This document shows positions 1 through 7,226 of a stretch of 8,725 bases of DNA, one piece after another (the first letter of the stretch is position 1; each line of letters starts with the position of its first letter). A program made the position numbers and the translations under genes. Under the pieces are notes generated by a model. That model had not been told where the DNA came from. It ran no database searches and was given only the letters and a program-made list of their open reading frames with translations. The DNA is taken from positions 1 to 8,725 of the forward strand of contig JAAZFB010000079.1 of the NCBI GenBank assembly GCA_012511915.1, in the 5' to 3' direction. This DNA comes from Clostridiaceae bacterium. GTDB taxonomy: Bacteria > Bacillota > Clostridia > Monoglobales > Firm-18.

Positions 1-1218
1 AATAGATTTTTCCGGAATGTTAAATTTTAAATAATCACGTGTTTCATATAATATATATTCATTGTCGGTTTTTAAGGCAACAGAAAGAATTACTGACAAG
101 TCATCTTTTAAATTGGTGAGCATTTTTTCTGCAGCTGATTTCAATCTTGACTCTTCAAGTTCATCATGATTTATATTTGAAAACATATTTATTAAGTAAT
201 TGTTAGCTTCTATTTCCTTTTCGGCTTTTTCCGCAGTAATGCCGGCTTTATACGCAGCGTTCGCCAAATAATCTATACCTATTTTTGTTCTACTCATATA
301 AAATTCGTTTGTCTTATCAAGCGTGGGTATAAAAGCAACCCCCGTCATGTTTGGGTCGTATTTTTCTAATGCACCTTTAGTAAAATCTAATTCGATTAGC
401 GCTTTTCTTTTTTCAAAAGACAGATTATCGTTTTTATATCTCAATTTATTAATATATGATGCCCTATCCTTTGCAATGGCAGATGAAATTATAAATGCTT
501 TAAATTTTTCAATTTCTATGTCTTTAAAGTTTCTAACCATGGTATCAATATTTGCAAAGGTTTCGCCGGTTTCTTTTGATATAAAGCCACCGCTTTGTGT
601 ATTACGCATAGATATATGTGAAGCAACCATATTTGCTTTATCGAACAGTAAATCAGCTATTTCAATATATTCATAAATATCATAATCTGCAAAACTCGCG
701 GCATCAAATTTTAAAACACTATTATTATCGGCATGCTCTTTTCTGAAGATTTCATCATATGCAACAGCAATCGCACTCAGCATTTCGTATGTATGATTTT
801 TTGCGAACTTATTCTTTTGCGAATACGATATTGTATACTCGTTGGGGATATATTTATAATCTCTACCGGATAATTTAGCGGTTTTAACCTCTTCAACGTC
901 TTTGTTTGAAGCCTTTTCATAAACGTCTATTCGGTTTCGCAGTCTGTCAACCGTAATTCCGTTTTCGCTGAAATTAGAAATAGCCCTATCCAACACTTGT
1001 TCAGATTTTATTCTAAAAATATTAAACCTCGTCCCGTCAGGGTATAGTCCTTTTTCCGCATTTGGATAATTTAAAGACATAACCATGGTGAGTTTGTTGT
1101 AGCTCGCCAAAAAGTTATAGGACATATATCCCAAACTTAAAATAAAAGATATAAAAAATACAGGTATCCATCTAATGTTTAAAGCTTTAATTATCCGTTT
1201 TGCAATAGTTGAAACCAT
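1..1218 (-). CDS. Chain-length determinant (Wzz/PCP)-like membrane protein, 3' end cut by the window
   Basis: The frame is open from an ATG at 1218 to the window edge, giving exactly 406 codons with no stop, so the C-terminus is missing. Residues 1-14 are basic, residues about 15-38 form one membrane span (IRWIPVFFISFILSLGYMSY), and the rest is hydrophilic and probably outside the membrane. Just after the span, residues 48-66 read SLNYPNAEKGLYPDGTRFN; a 'Y..A.KG..P.GTRFN' stretch at this place is, as I recall, typical of Wzz/CpsC-like polysaccharide co-polymerases in Firmicutes. The rest is mostly Lys/Glu-rich and looks helical. Such proteins usually have a second membrane span near the C-terminus, expected beyond the edge. 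The start is set by AGGAG at 1227-1231, 8 bases upstream; an in-frame ATG at 1224 is too close to it. The gene overlaps the preceding glycosyltransferase by 32 bases. Likely role: control of polymer length or export together with the Wzy-like protein. The coding call is firm, the family good, the exact role inferred. Confidence 0.8.
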   Translation of the reverse strand, partial: MVSTIAKRIIKALNIRWIPVFFISFILSLGYMSYNFLASYNKLTMVMSLNYPNAEKGLYPDGTRFNIFRIKSEQVLDRAISNFSENGITVDRLRNRIDVYEKASNKDVEEVKTAKLSGRDYKYIPNEYTISYSQKNKFAKNHTYEMLSAIAVAYDEIFRKEHADNNSVLKFDAASFADYDIYEYIEIADLLFDKANMVASHISMRNTQSGGFISKETGETFANIDTMVRNFKDIEIEKFKAFIISSAIAKDRASYINKLRYKNDNLSFEKRKALIELDFTKGALEKYDPNMTGVAFIPTLDKTNEFYMSRTKIGIDYLANAAYKAGITAEKAEKEIEANNYLINMFSNINHDELEESRLKSAAEKMLTNLKDDLSVILSVALKTDNEYILYETRDYLKFNIPEKSI

Positions 1219-2215
1219 ATACATTTCTCCTTTTTGTATAGAAGTAAAATATCAAATATATTAATATGTACATTTTCAATCTGTATAAAACATAAATCAT
1301 TCTTTGGTTTGTCGAAAGATTGCTTTTATCGACATACTTTGTTTTTTTTGCGAAAAATTTGTTTTTAACCGCATCCTTAAAAGGTTTGTATCCTTTTTTA
1401 TGATAAGCTTCGTTATACAGTATTTCAATTAAAAAGTAGAAGCCTCTATCTGCTATAGCTTTTTGTAAATCTATATAACTGTAATATCGTTCTATTTGTG
1501 ATATAAAATTACCGCATCTGACTAATAAATTCTCTTTATACGAGTACGAAACCGAACCCTCCCGCTGGCAATAATTATATAAAACCTTGTCTATAATACA
1601 AGCTCGTTTTATAAACGCAAGAGTTTTAAAATAAAAAAAGGCATCTTCGGCATAAATATCGTTTCTGTCTTCGAATATAAGGTGTGTGCTTTTTAGAAAA
1701 TCAGTATTATATAACTTGTTTGACACACTCAGCGCCAATTCGATTTTACCGCTGATTATGTCATGGAGCAGTTTGGGTTTATCAGCCGAGAAATCAATTA
1801 TCTTTTCTTTCGGCATTTTTAAAAATGCTGCTTCGGCATTATTGTTAAATATTCTGCGTAAATTGCATACCGCAAAATCGCTTTTTGTCTTGGTTATGGC
1901 ATTATACATATCCGACAACATACTATGCTCTAAAAAGTCATCCGAGTCAATAAAAATCACATACTTACCTTTGGCATTTTGAAATGCCAAATTCCTTGCA
2001 TGGGAAACACCCTTATTTTCAATATTGAATACGATAATACGAGGGTCCTTTTTCTGAAATTCTCTTATTATTCGCAACTCATCGCCGGTGGAACCGTCGT
2101 TGACTATAATTATTTCTATTTCTTTTAATGTCTGGTTTATAACGCTGTGTATACATGCAGAAAGATATTTTTCAGTGTTATAAACGCTTATCAATACTGA
2201 TATCTTCGGTCTCAA
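1187..2215 (-). CDS. Family 2 glycosyltransferase (GT-A fold), TTG start
   Basis: This 342-residue protein opens with the GT2 signature PKISVLISVYNTEKYL, followed by nucleotide-binding VNDGST at 38-43, NKGVSHARNLA at 67-77 and the metal-binding acidic motif DSDD at 90-93. A later 'NKLYNTDFL' (166-174) and 'AEDAFF' (189-194, candidate catalytic-base region) fit the EpsJ/EpsH-like group of exopolysaccharide GT2 enzymes. The C-terminal third is basic and ends in a hydrophobic stretch (MYILIYLIFYFYTKRR), which may hold the enzyme at the inner face of the membrane. It should transfer a sugar from a nucleotide donor to the lipid-linked repeat unit; donor and acceptor cannot be read from sequence. 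The start is TTG at 2215: no in-frame ATG occurs before residue 99, which would remove the whole fold, and AGGGAG sits 9 bases upstream. It lies 44 bases after the Wzy-like gene and its end overlaps the next gene. Confidence 0.93.
   Translation of the reverse strand: MRPKISVLISVYNTEKYLSACIHSVINQTLKEIEIIIVNDGSTGDELRIIREFQKKDPRIIVFNIENKGVSHARNLAFQNAKGKYVIFIDSDDFLEHSMLSDMYNAITKTKSDFAVCNLRRIFNNNAEAAFLKMPKEKIIDFSADKPKLLHDIISGKIELALSVSNKLYNTDFLKSTHLIFEDRNDIYAEDAFFYFKTLAFIKRACIIDKVLYNYCQREGSVSYSYKENLLVRCGNFISQIERYYSYIDLQKAIADRGFYFLIEILYNEAYHKKGYKPFKDAVKNKFFAKKTKYVDKSNLSTNQRMIYVLYRLKMYILIYLIFYFYTKRRNVYGFNYCKTDN
1227..1231 (-). promoter_or_regulatory. Ribosome binding site for the PCP-like gene, inside the GT2 gene
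   Basis: AGGAG on the minus strand lies 8 bases before the ATG at 1218 and only 2 bases before the in-frame ATG at 1224, which favours 1218. The site lies within the coding end of the glycosyltransferase gene, so ribosomes finishing that gene pass over it. Confidence 0.8.
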
Positions 2216-2224
2216 TTTTGTGCA

Positions 2225-2230
2225 CTCCCT
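2225..2230 (-). promoter_or_regulatory. Ribosome binding site for the TTG-started GT2 gene
   Basis: AGGGAG on the minus strand lies 9 bases before the TTG at 2215. It supports this non-ATG start, as does the conserved N-terminal GT2 strand that begins four residues later. A GTG at 2223-2225 is out of frame. Confidence 0.75.
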
Positions 2231-2259
2231 TGGGTGTATGAATAAATTGTGCCATCCAA

Positions 2260-3438
2260 TTATTCAACTCCTCGCCCTTTATAATTCATGGCTGACATCA
2301 TTAGCAAGTTCCAAAAAGGTTTATATGTAGCGTATAGAGTAAGTGATAACGATAATACAAACATCCCGAACAATGCAACAGTTATATTCCTATTGTTTGA
2401 CATACTCCTCAGCATACCTGTGAACAACACAATAAAAAATAGCAGCATACCGATAAAACCTTGGTCACACCATATTTGTAGCCAATGATTGTGTGCAACT
2501 GAACTTCTTGAACCGGCTTGATGCAAAAATTGAATGGTAGATCCCAACCCGTTGCCAAGCATTAAAGATGTATTGTTTTGGGTTATTGCATCGAATGTGA
2601 TTGTCCATAAATCAAGTCGGCCGCTGCCTCTGTCGCTTACGATACTCTCTATACTCATTCTTTCGGTAACGCTCTCGGGCAACAACGGGAAAAGTACAAC
2701 CGAAAACACCACAAAAACAATTGTTAACGAAGCCAACAGTTTCAATTTATTTGCTACCCCTTTAACTGCTATAAAGCCGTATGCAATTATAGTCGCAAAA
2801 ATGGCGGCTAAACCACCTCTGGAACCTGTGGTAAAAGCTATATAAATCATAATTATAATTAAACTAATATATATTATTTTATACTTTGTTTTGCCTATCG
2901 ATTTTTCCATACAGATTAGCAAAGGCAATAAGAAGTAACCACATAGTTGATTTGGGTCTTCAACCCCACCCCCAATATCAATGGTAAACCTATCTGACGA
3001 GCCAAGTTCTACACTGCTTGCAGCCATCGCGATTATTGTTATTACACTTGCTATAAGCCAAGAATTTAGCAACGCATTTTTTTCTCTTTGATTATACGCC
3101 TTAATTGAAATAAAAAACAACAATACAGTTGTTTCTATAATCCCACGCAAATTAGCCCATGAAATCGGATCATATAGTATAAACAAACTCCCTATGCTAT
3201 ATATAACGTATAACACTAAAAACAAGTGCATGGAATTAAATTGTATTTCGTTTTTACCCTCTAACAAAAAAAACGCAAGTACCAATGCTGAACCCGAGAA
3301 TATTGATAGCACCTTCAACAACGAAATGCCACCTGGCAACGGCACGATAGAAAGAGGCATACTTATAAAGTAAAAACATGCAATTAAGGCATATATGCCT
3401 AATTTTTCGTTATTCTCATTTTCTTTAAACAGCTTCAT
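2260..3438 (-). CDS. O-antigen polymerase/ligase-like membrane protein (Wzy type)
   Basis: This 392-residue protein has roughly eleven hydrophobic segments with a larger hydrophilic loop at about 253-324, the layout of the Wzy/WaaL superfamily (PF04932-like). Family-type motifs are visible: DPNQ at 161-164, TGSRGGL at 204-210 at the edge of a membrane span, and AHNHWLQIWCDQGFIG at 315-330, matching the usual 'H(N)..L....E.G..G' motif that follows the outer loop. It should act on the outer membrane face, joining lipid-linked repeat units into a chain (polymerase) or moving glycan to an acceptor (ligase). Sequence alone does not separate the two; a neighbouring PCP-like protein and several glycosyltransferases favour polymerase. 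An in-frame ATG at 3450 would add four residues (MVKH), but only the ATG at 3438 has a plausible ribosome binding site (GGTG at 3445-3448). It overlaps the preceding glycosyltransferase by 14 bases, suggesting translational coupling. Confidence 0.9.
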   Translation of the reverse strand: MKLFKENENNEKLGIYALIACFYFISMPLSIVPLPGGISLLKVLSIFSGSALVLAFFLLEGKNEIQFNSMHLFLVLYVIYSIGSLFILYDPISWANLRGIIETTVLLFFISIKAYNQREKNALLNSWLIASVITIIAMAASSVELGSSDRFTIDIGGGVEDPNQLCGYFLLPLLICMEKSIGKTKYKIIYISLIIIMIYIAFTTGSRGGLAAIFATIIAYGFIAVKGVANKLKLLASLTIVFVVFSVVLFPLLPESVTERMSIESIVSDRGSGRLDLWTITFDAITQNNTSLMLGNGLGSTIQFLHQAGSRSSVAHNHWLQIWCDQGFIGMLLFFIVLFTGMLRSMSNNRNITVALFGMFVLSLSLTLYATYKPFWNLLMMSAMNYKGRGVE

Positions 3439-4528
3439 GTGCTTCACCATTTTTTAGATAAAGGGCTATGTATTTTTTCGTTGTTTGTTCTATATCATAA
3501 TCTTTAACTTTTATTTGGTTTTCGCAAGACATTTTTTTTCTCAAGTCCGGGTCGGAGTATAGTTTTAATATGGCGTTTTTAAATGCTGTTACATCATTTA
3601 AAGGAACTAAAAGTCCATTTATGCCATCCGCCAATATATCAGGAACACCACCAACATTTGTCGCAATCACCGGGAGCCCAGCAGCATAGGCCTCTAAAAT
3701 TGCCAAAGACAAGCCCTCAAATGTTGAACTTAGGGCAAATACATCCGCTTTGTGTAAATACATCTCCACCTTATCAGTAATACCTACAAAATTGACCTTA
3801 TCTCCTATACCCAATTCAATTGCCCGGTTTGTTACGTTTTGCCTTTCGTTGCCGTCTCCTACAAAAATTAACTTCATATTTGGTTTTTCTAAAACTGCAT
3901 TGTAAAAAGCTTCAAGCAATAAAATTTGGTTTTTCCATGTATAAAATGATGCAACATTAATTACAGTAAAAGAGGAGGAGGGGACTTTATTTGTTAACGG
4001 TGTATATTTTTTAACCTGTACACTATTAGTTATTAAAGGAATTCTTTCGGGTGTAATGTGATATTGTGTGATAATACTTTTTTTAACTGCGGATGAAATT
4101 GCAATAGGCATCACATGTAAATATCTATATGCAATAGCTTGCGCAATTTTATGAGCTGTAGGGAATTCCATATGTGCTATAGTATGAACAGTATGTATTT
4201 TAACGCATTTCTTATGTTTTATATACCATGGTATCGCATACACAGCCGCATGAAGATGTGTATGTAAAATGTCGGGTTGTATTTGGTTGAGTAACTGGTA
4301 TAGTTCAAGGGCATTGTTGAGGTCTAACCCTCTTTTTTTATTTTGGAAAACCACTTTAATCCCGTTCTCAATTAACCTTTTTTCATACGGCAAATTGGCT
4401 TCTGGGTATTGACTTATTACAGTTACATCAAACTGTTCTTTACAGTTTATTGCTAAGCTGACCAAAATGTTTTCCGCCCCACCTGTTCGCAGGGATTGTA
4501 TAATATGCACTAATTTTGGCTTTTTCAT
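3425..4528 (-). CDS. Family 4 glycosyltransferase (GT-B fold)
   Basis: This complete 367-residue protein has the two-domain GT-B plan of retaining family 4 enzymes. The N-terminal domain begins KLVHIIQSLRTGGAENIL, where GGAE (16-19) is the glycine loop typical of the family, and carries 'DILHTHLH' at 86-93. The C-terminal domain has FYTWKNQ at 195-201 (the basic donor-phosphate-binding position), IFVGDGNER at 221-229 and the EX7E donor-site motif E271-GLSLAIL-E279, followed by AAGLPVIATNVGG. It should add one sugar from a nucleotide donor to the growing lipid-linked unit on the cytoplasmic side. The sugar is not predictable from sequence. The start is ATG at 4528, preceded by GAGG (4539-4542) and GGCGGA. 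A 57-base gap separates it from the gene before, the largest inside the operon, and its stop overlaps the start of the Wzy-like gene. Confidence 0.94.
   Translation of the reverse strand: MKKPKLVHIIQSLRTGGAENILVSLAINCKEQFDVTVISQYPEANLPYEKRLIENGIKVVFQNKKRGLDLNNALELYQLLNQIQPDILHTHLHAAVYAIPWYIKHKKCVKIHTVHTIAHMEFPTAHKIAQAIAYRYLHVMPIAISSAVKKSIITQYHITPERIPLITNSVQVKKYTPLTNKVPSSSFTVINVASFYTWKNQILLLEAFYNAVLEKPNMKLIFVGDGNERQNVTNRAIELGIGDKVNFVGITDKVEMYLHKADVFALSSTFEGLSLAILEAYAAGLPVIATNVGGVPDILADGINGLLVPLNDVTAFKNAILKLYSDPDLRKKMSCENQIKVKDYDIEQTTKKYIALYLKNGEAHEAV
3445..3448 (-). promoter_or_regulatory. Weak ribosome binding site for the Wzy-like gene
   Basis: GGTG lies 6 bases before the ATG at 3438 and inside the end of the upstream glycosyltransferase gene. 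The alternative ATG at 3450 has only an A/T-rich stretch and no purine-rich site before it. The site is weak, so translation probably depends on coupling to the gene before. Confidence 0.5.
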
Positions 4529-4585
4529 ATTTTTTCCGCCTCTTATTGTGTAAACATTTTAAAATGGGAATAGTATTACAAAAAG

Positions 4586-5692
4586 TTAGTTTGCGTTTAG
4601 GTAAAAATCCTGTAGACGCATTGCTTGTTCGTGGATGTCATAACCTGCTCGCTTTATTTTGTTTATAGTGCTTACCCTGTTATAATCCTTAAGCAAAAAC
4701 ACTTGGTCTGCCCAGTCGTCCGGGCTGCTGTTTAAACTTTGAAAAATACAATTTCCGGTAATGTCTGACTCTTTTGTAATTGTATCGGACAAAACACAAG
4801 GAATACCCGAAGCTTGTGCCTCGATTGATACAACCGGCAAACCTTCATATAACGAAGGTAATAATAAAACATCCGCAGCTTGAAAAAGGTTTGCTATGTC
4901 ATCTCTATTATTTAAAAACTTCACACATTCGCACAACCCGTATGATCTGACTCTTTCCTTAATATCATCCATTAAGGAGCCGACACCTATCAGCAGCAAA
5001 ACGGAATTATTATCGCGCTTTTGTATACTGTTAAAAACATCTATTAAAAACGTGTGATTTTTTTGAGCTTCAAATCTACCTATATGAATAATAACAAATT
5101 TTTCTATAATATTTAATTCTTTTTGCAATTTATTCCTGATTTTTTCATTATATTCAAACTTCTCTGTAAAAACTCCATTTTTTATTACCATATAATTATG
5201 CTTTTTTATCTTGCTTTTACCAAAGCAAAAAGCTCCTGCCTTATTTGAACAAGCGAAATAATAGTCGGCGCAGAACCTAAGCGGAAACAACAATAACCTT
5301 TCAATAAACCCCTTAAAGCTTGCTTTGGTATCTGCATAATGCGCATGGATAACTGTTGTTTTAATATCGTGCAATTTAGCCAAGGGAAGATAAATAACAC
5401 CTACACTTGTCAAGTTACCATGAACAATATCATATTCTCCCTTGTGTTGTTTAAAAAATTTGTTAACGGCATATATGTATTTAAAAGTGTTTTTGAATTT
5501 TAAACGCGGCATTATATATATTTTCCCACCCAAGGCGGTTATTTCGTCATCAAAAGCGCCTTTTTCTTCATAATTCAGCATAAAGTCATATGTTACTTTG
5601 CGCTTATCAATTAATCTGAAAAAGTTCATCATCATCGTTTCTATGCCGCCCAAATCCATCTTGCCCGCAACAACTAAAACTTTCTTTTGCAT
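4586..5692 (-). CDS. Family 4 glycosyltransferase, EpsF-like
   Basis: This 368-residue GT-B enzyme starts MQKKVLVVAGKMDLGGIETM, followed by 'NFFRLIDKRKVTYDFML' and 'FDDEITALGGKIYIMP'. That order (GG.ET, MN..R.ID, FDF, EI..LGG) resembles the EpsF group of exopolysaccharide transferases as I remember B. subtilis EpsF. Later motifs are 'CSNKAGAFCFGK' at 148-159, GRFEAQKNH at 205-213 (donor phosphate site), LIGVGSL at 234-240 and EX7E with E283 and E291 in EGLPVVSIE. Likely role: cytoplasmic addition of the second or third sugar to undecaprenyl-linked repeat units. The start is the ATG at 5692, which shares its A with the stop of the upstream gene (TAATG). An in-frame GTG at 5701 would add three residues but lies only one base after the only SD-like sequence (GGGA at 5703-5706), so it is disfavoured. 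Its end is 57 bases before the second family 4 enzyme. Confidence 0.94.
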   Translation of the reverse strand: MQKKVLVVAGKMDLGGIETMMMNFFRLIDKRKVTYDFMLNYEEKGAFDDEITALGGKIYIMPRLKFKNTFKYIYAVNKFFKQHKGEYDIVHGNLTSVGVIYLPLAKLHDIKTTVIHAHYADTKASFKGFIERLLLFPLRFCADYYFACSNKAGAFCFGKSKIKKHNYMVIKNGVFTEKFEYNEKIRNKLQKELNIIEKFVIIHIGRFEAQKNHTFLIDVFNSIQKRDNNSVLLLIGVGSLMDDIKERVRSYGLCECVKFLNNRDDIANLFQAADVLLLPSLYEGLPVVSIEAQASGIPCVLSDTITKESDITGNCIFQSLNSSPDDWADQVFLLKDYNRVSTINKIKRAGYDIHEQAMRLQDFYLNAN

Positions 5693-5706
5693 TAAACACA
5701 CGTCCC
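5690..5706 (-). promoter_or_regulatory. TAATG stop/start junction with weak GGGA site
   Basis: The stop TAA of the priming transferase (5694-5692) and the ATG of the EpsF-like gene (5692-5690) share one A. The only SD-like sequence is GGGA at 5706-5703, 10 bases upstream. This layout implies re-initiation by ribosomes that have just finished the priming transferase, tying the amounts of the first two enzymes together. Confidence 0.7.
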
Positions 5707-7089
5707 ATTGCTGTTATAATTTTGCTTTTGGTGTACACCGGCAGCGCTTTCTTTTACAAACATCACTTTGAAGGTGAGTAGAATAATTTTTATATCTTTG
5801 AAAAAGGAATAATCTTTTATATATATCAGGTCGTACAAAATTTTATCCTCTACAGTGGTGTCATACCTGGCATAAACCTGCGCCAATCCGGTTAAGCCTG
5901 CTTTTGCGAAAAAACGCTTATCGTAGTTTTCGACTTCGTTAAGATATTGTTTAACAAAAACAGTGCGTTCAGGGCGCGGTCCTACAGTAGACATATCACT
6001 TTTTAGGATATTGAACAGTTGAGGTAATTCATCGAGTCTAGTTAAACGCAAAAATTTACCCACTTTGGTAACGCGAGGGTCGTTTTCAACTGCTAATACA
6101 GCGCCGGTATACTTTTCCGCCTCTTGATGCATTGTTCGAAATTTATAAAGATAGAATTTTTTTTTGTTCCTCGTCAGTCTTATCTGCTTGTATATGACCG
6201 GACCTTTTGAATTAATTTTAATAGCAATTGGTAGTATAATAAATAACGGAAGTGTCAGAAGAAGCCCAACAAATGAAAAACAAATATCAAAAGTTCTTTT
6301 TATTACCCTTTGTATTCTGGTAAACCCGTACGGCTTAATTTTTAAAGCCGGTGTGTCGTCAAATTGTACCGTTTCATTATTCATCATATTGATATTATAA
6401 AAATCAGGCAGTATATAAATAATTTTGTTTTGTTCAACAGCTTTTGAAATTAACAGGTTTTTAAGTTCAAAGGGAATGTTTGGGGAAATAAAAACACTTT
6501 CGTACTCGGCAAAAGTATTATTTATCAAGTTGTCGATTTCACCTTGATTGTTAACGTCTATTAGTACATACCATGATTCATAAAGCGCAAGATAGGAATA
6601 TTTTATCTTTTTCGCCAAATCGTTTTCAACATCTTTTGATTCGACAATCAATAGTTTTAATGCACCTTCGATTTTTGTTTCAATAAACAGCAAAACCATT
6701 TTAAAGGCTCCAAAGAAAACAAATAAAATTATTGGCATTATGATATAGTATGCTATGGATACCGTTTTAATAACGCTGCTCAGGGCAAATTGAATAAGTA
6801 TAGATGAAAAGGTTGCGATGATAATTGAAATCGCAATCGAAAGCAAGTTTTCAAATTTAACTCGGATAGTTTTTGTATAAAACTCGTATATGTAAAACAT
6901 AAAAATAATGCTGATAACATAACTTAGCGTGGCAATAATAAGCGGAACTGAATCGGCTTTAGAAGCAATCTCATCCTTAGGCGCTATTATAATCAATATG
7001 GTGATTTTCGATGCAAACACTACTAAAGCCATATCAATCAGCACAACAGCAATATCAAAAATTTTACTTTGATGAAGTTTTATATTCAT
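5692..7089 (-). CDS. Polyprenyl-phosphate sugar-1-phosphate transferase (priming glycosyltransferase)
   Basis: This complete 465-residue protein has the full WbaP/WcaJ/CpsE-type architecture. Four N-terminal hydrophobic segments lie at about 11-35, 48-70, 82-106 and 110-136. A soluble middle region (about 143-250) follows, then a hydrophobic segment at 268-290 preceded by the KRTFD motif (264-268), then the catalytic domain (PF02397-like). There GPVIYKQIRLTRNKKKFYLY (296-315) leads into KFRTM; LDELPQLFN (352-360) carries the Asp-Glu pair that is catalytic in PglC-type enzymes; and PRPER follows at 371-375. The enzyme moves a sugar-1-phosphate from a UDP-sugar to undecaprenyl phosphate in the membrane, the first committed step of repeat-unit synthesis; whether the sugar is glucose, galactose or an N-acetyl sugar is not clear. 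The start is ATG at 7089 with AGGA at 7098-7101. It is the first gene of the operon and is coupled by TAATG to the EpsF-like gene. The middle domain lacks the usual glycine-rich nucleotide-binding loop. Confidence 0.96.
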   Translation of the reverse strand: MNIKLHQSKIFDIAVVLIDMALVVFASKITILIIIAPKDEIASKADSVPLIIATLSYVISIIFMFYIYEFYTKTIRVKFENLLSIAISIIIATFSSILIQFALSSVIKTVSIAYYIIMPIILFVFFGAFKMVLLFIETKIEGALKLLIVESKDVENDLAKKIKYSYLALYESWYVLIDVNNQGEIDNLINNTFAEYESVFISPNIPFELKNLLISKAVEQNKIIYILPDFYNINMMNNETVQFDDTPALKIKPYGFTRIQRVIKRTFDICFSFVGLLLTLPLFIILPIAIKINSKGPVIYKQIRLTRNKKKFYLYKFRTMHQEAEKYTGAVLAVENDPRVTKVGKFLRLTRLDELPQLFNILKSDMSTVGPRPERTVFVKQYLNEVENYDKRFFAKAGLTGLAQVYARYDTTVEDKILYDLIYIKDYSFFKDIKIILLTFKVMFVKESAAGVHQKQNYNSNGTCV

Positions 7090-7117
7090 AACAAGCTTCC
7101 TTTATGTGATAAATAGT

Positions 7118-7157
7118 ATAAAAGAGCAACGAAACATCTGCGCCGATGCTTCGTTGC
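7118..7157 (-). terminator. Intrinsic terminator between the SLH gene and the polysaccharide operon
   Basis: On the minus strand, GCAACGAAGCATC (7157-7145) pairs with GATGTTTCGTTGC (7138-7126): a 13-base-pair stem with one G-T wobble and the six-base loop GGCGCA. It is followed at once by TCTTTTAT (7125-7118). It lies 69 bases after the stop of the SLH gene, so it should end that transcript. Because the next gene starts only 28 bases after the T-rich tail and no good promoter is visible between them, it may also act as an attenuator in the leader of the polysaccharide operon (inference). Confidence 0.85.
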
Positions 7158-7226
7158 CAATTTACATAAGGTGTTATTGAATGATAAGACGATTCGAATT
7201 ACTCGACACTACTCAAAATCTGTAGA

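Noticed and set aside
323..676. Plus-strand open frame of 117 codons
   Set aside because: It lies wholly opposite the PCP-like gene, matches no family I know, and the minus-strand frame is continuous with a clear start, ribosome binding site and motif.
1686..2845. Plus-strand open frames at 1686-1982, 2288-2488 and 2534-2845
   Set aside because: They are antisense shadows of the GT2 and Wzy-like genes, whose motifs and membrane spans are convincing; the plus-strand products have no recognisable features.
4555..4566. Perfect palindrome CATTTTAAAATG in the gap between the two family 4 glycosyltransferases
   Set aside because: It is only 12 bases, all but two A/T, has no loop and no following T tract, and is expected by chance in AT-rich DNA; not a credible terminator or operator.
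5206..5400. Short minus-strand open frame inside the EpsF-like gene
   Set aside because: It is out of frame within a gene with intact family motifs on both sides and shows no frameshift signature.
7090..7220. Candidate promoter boxes (TTGAGT near 7217, TATACT just after the terminator stem)
   Set aside because: Neither has a partner hexamer at 16-18 bases that resembles the consensus, so no promoter is called.
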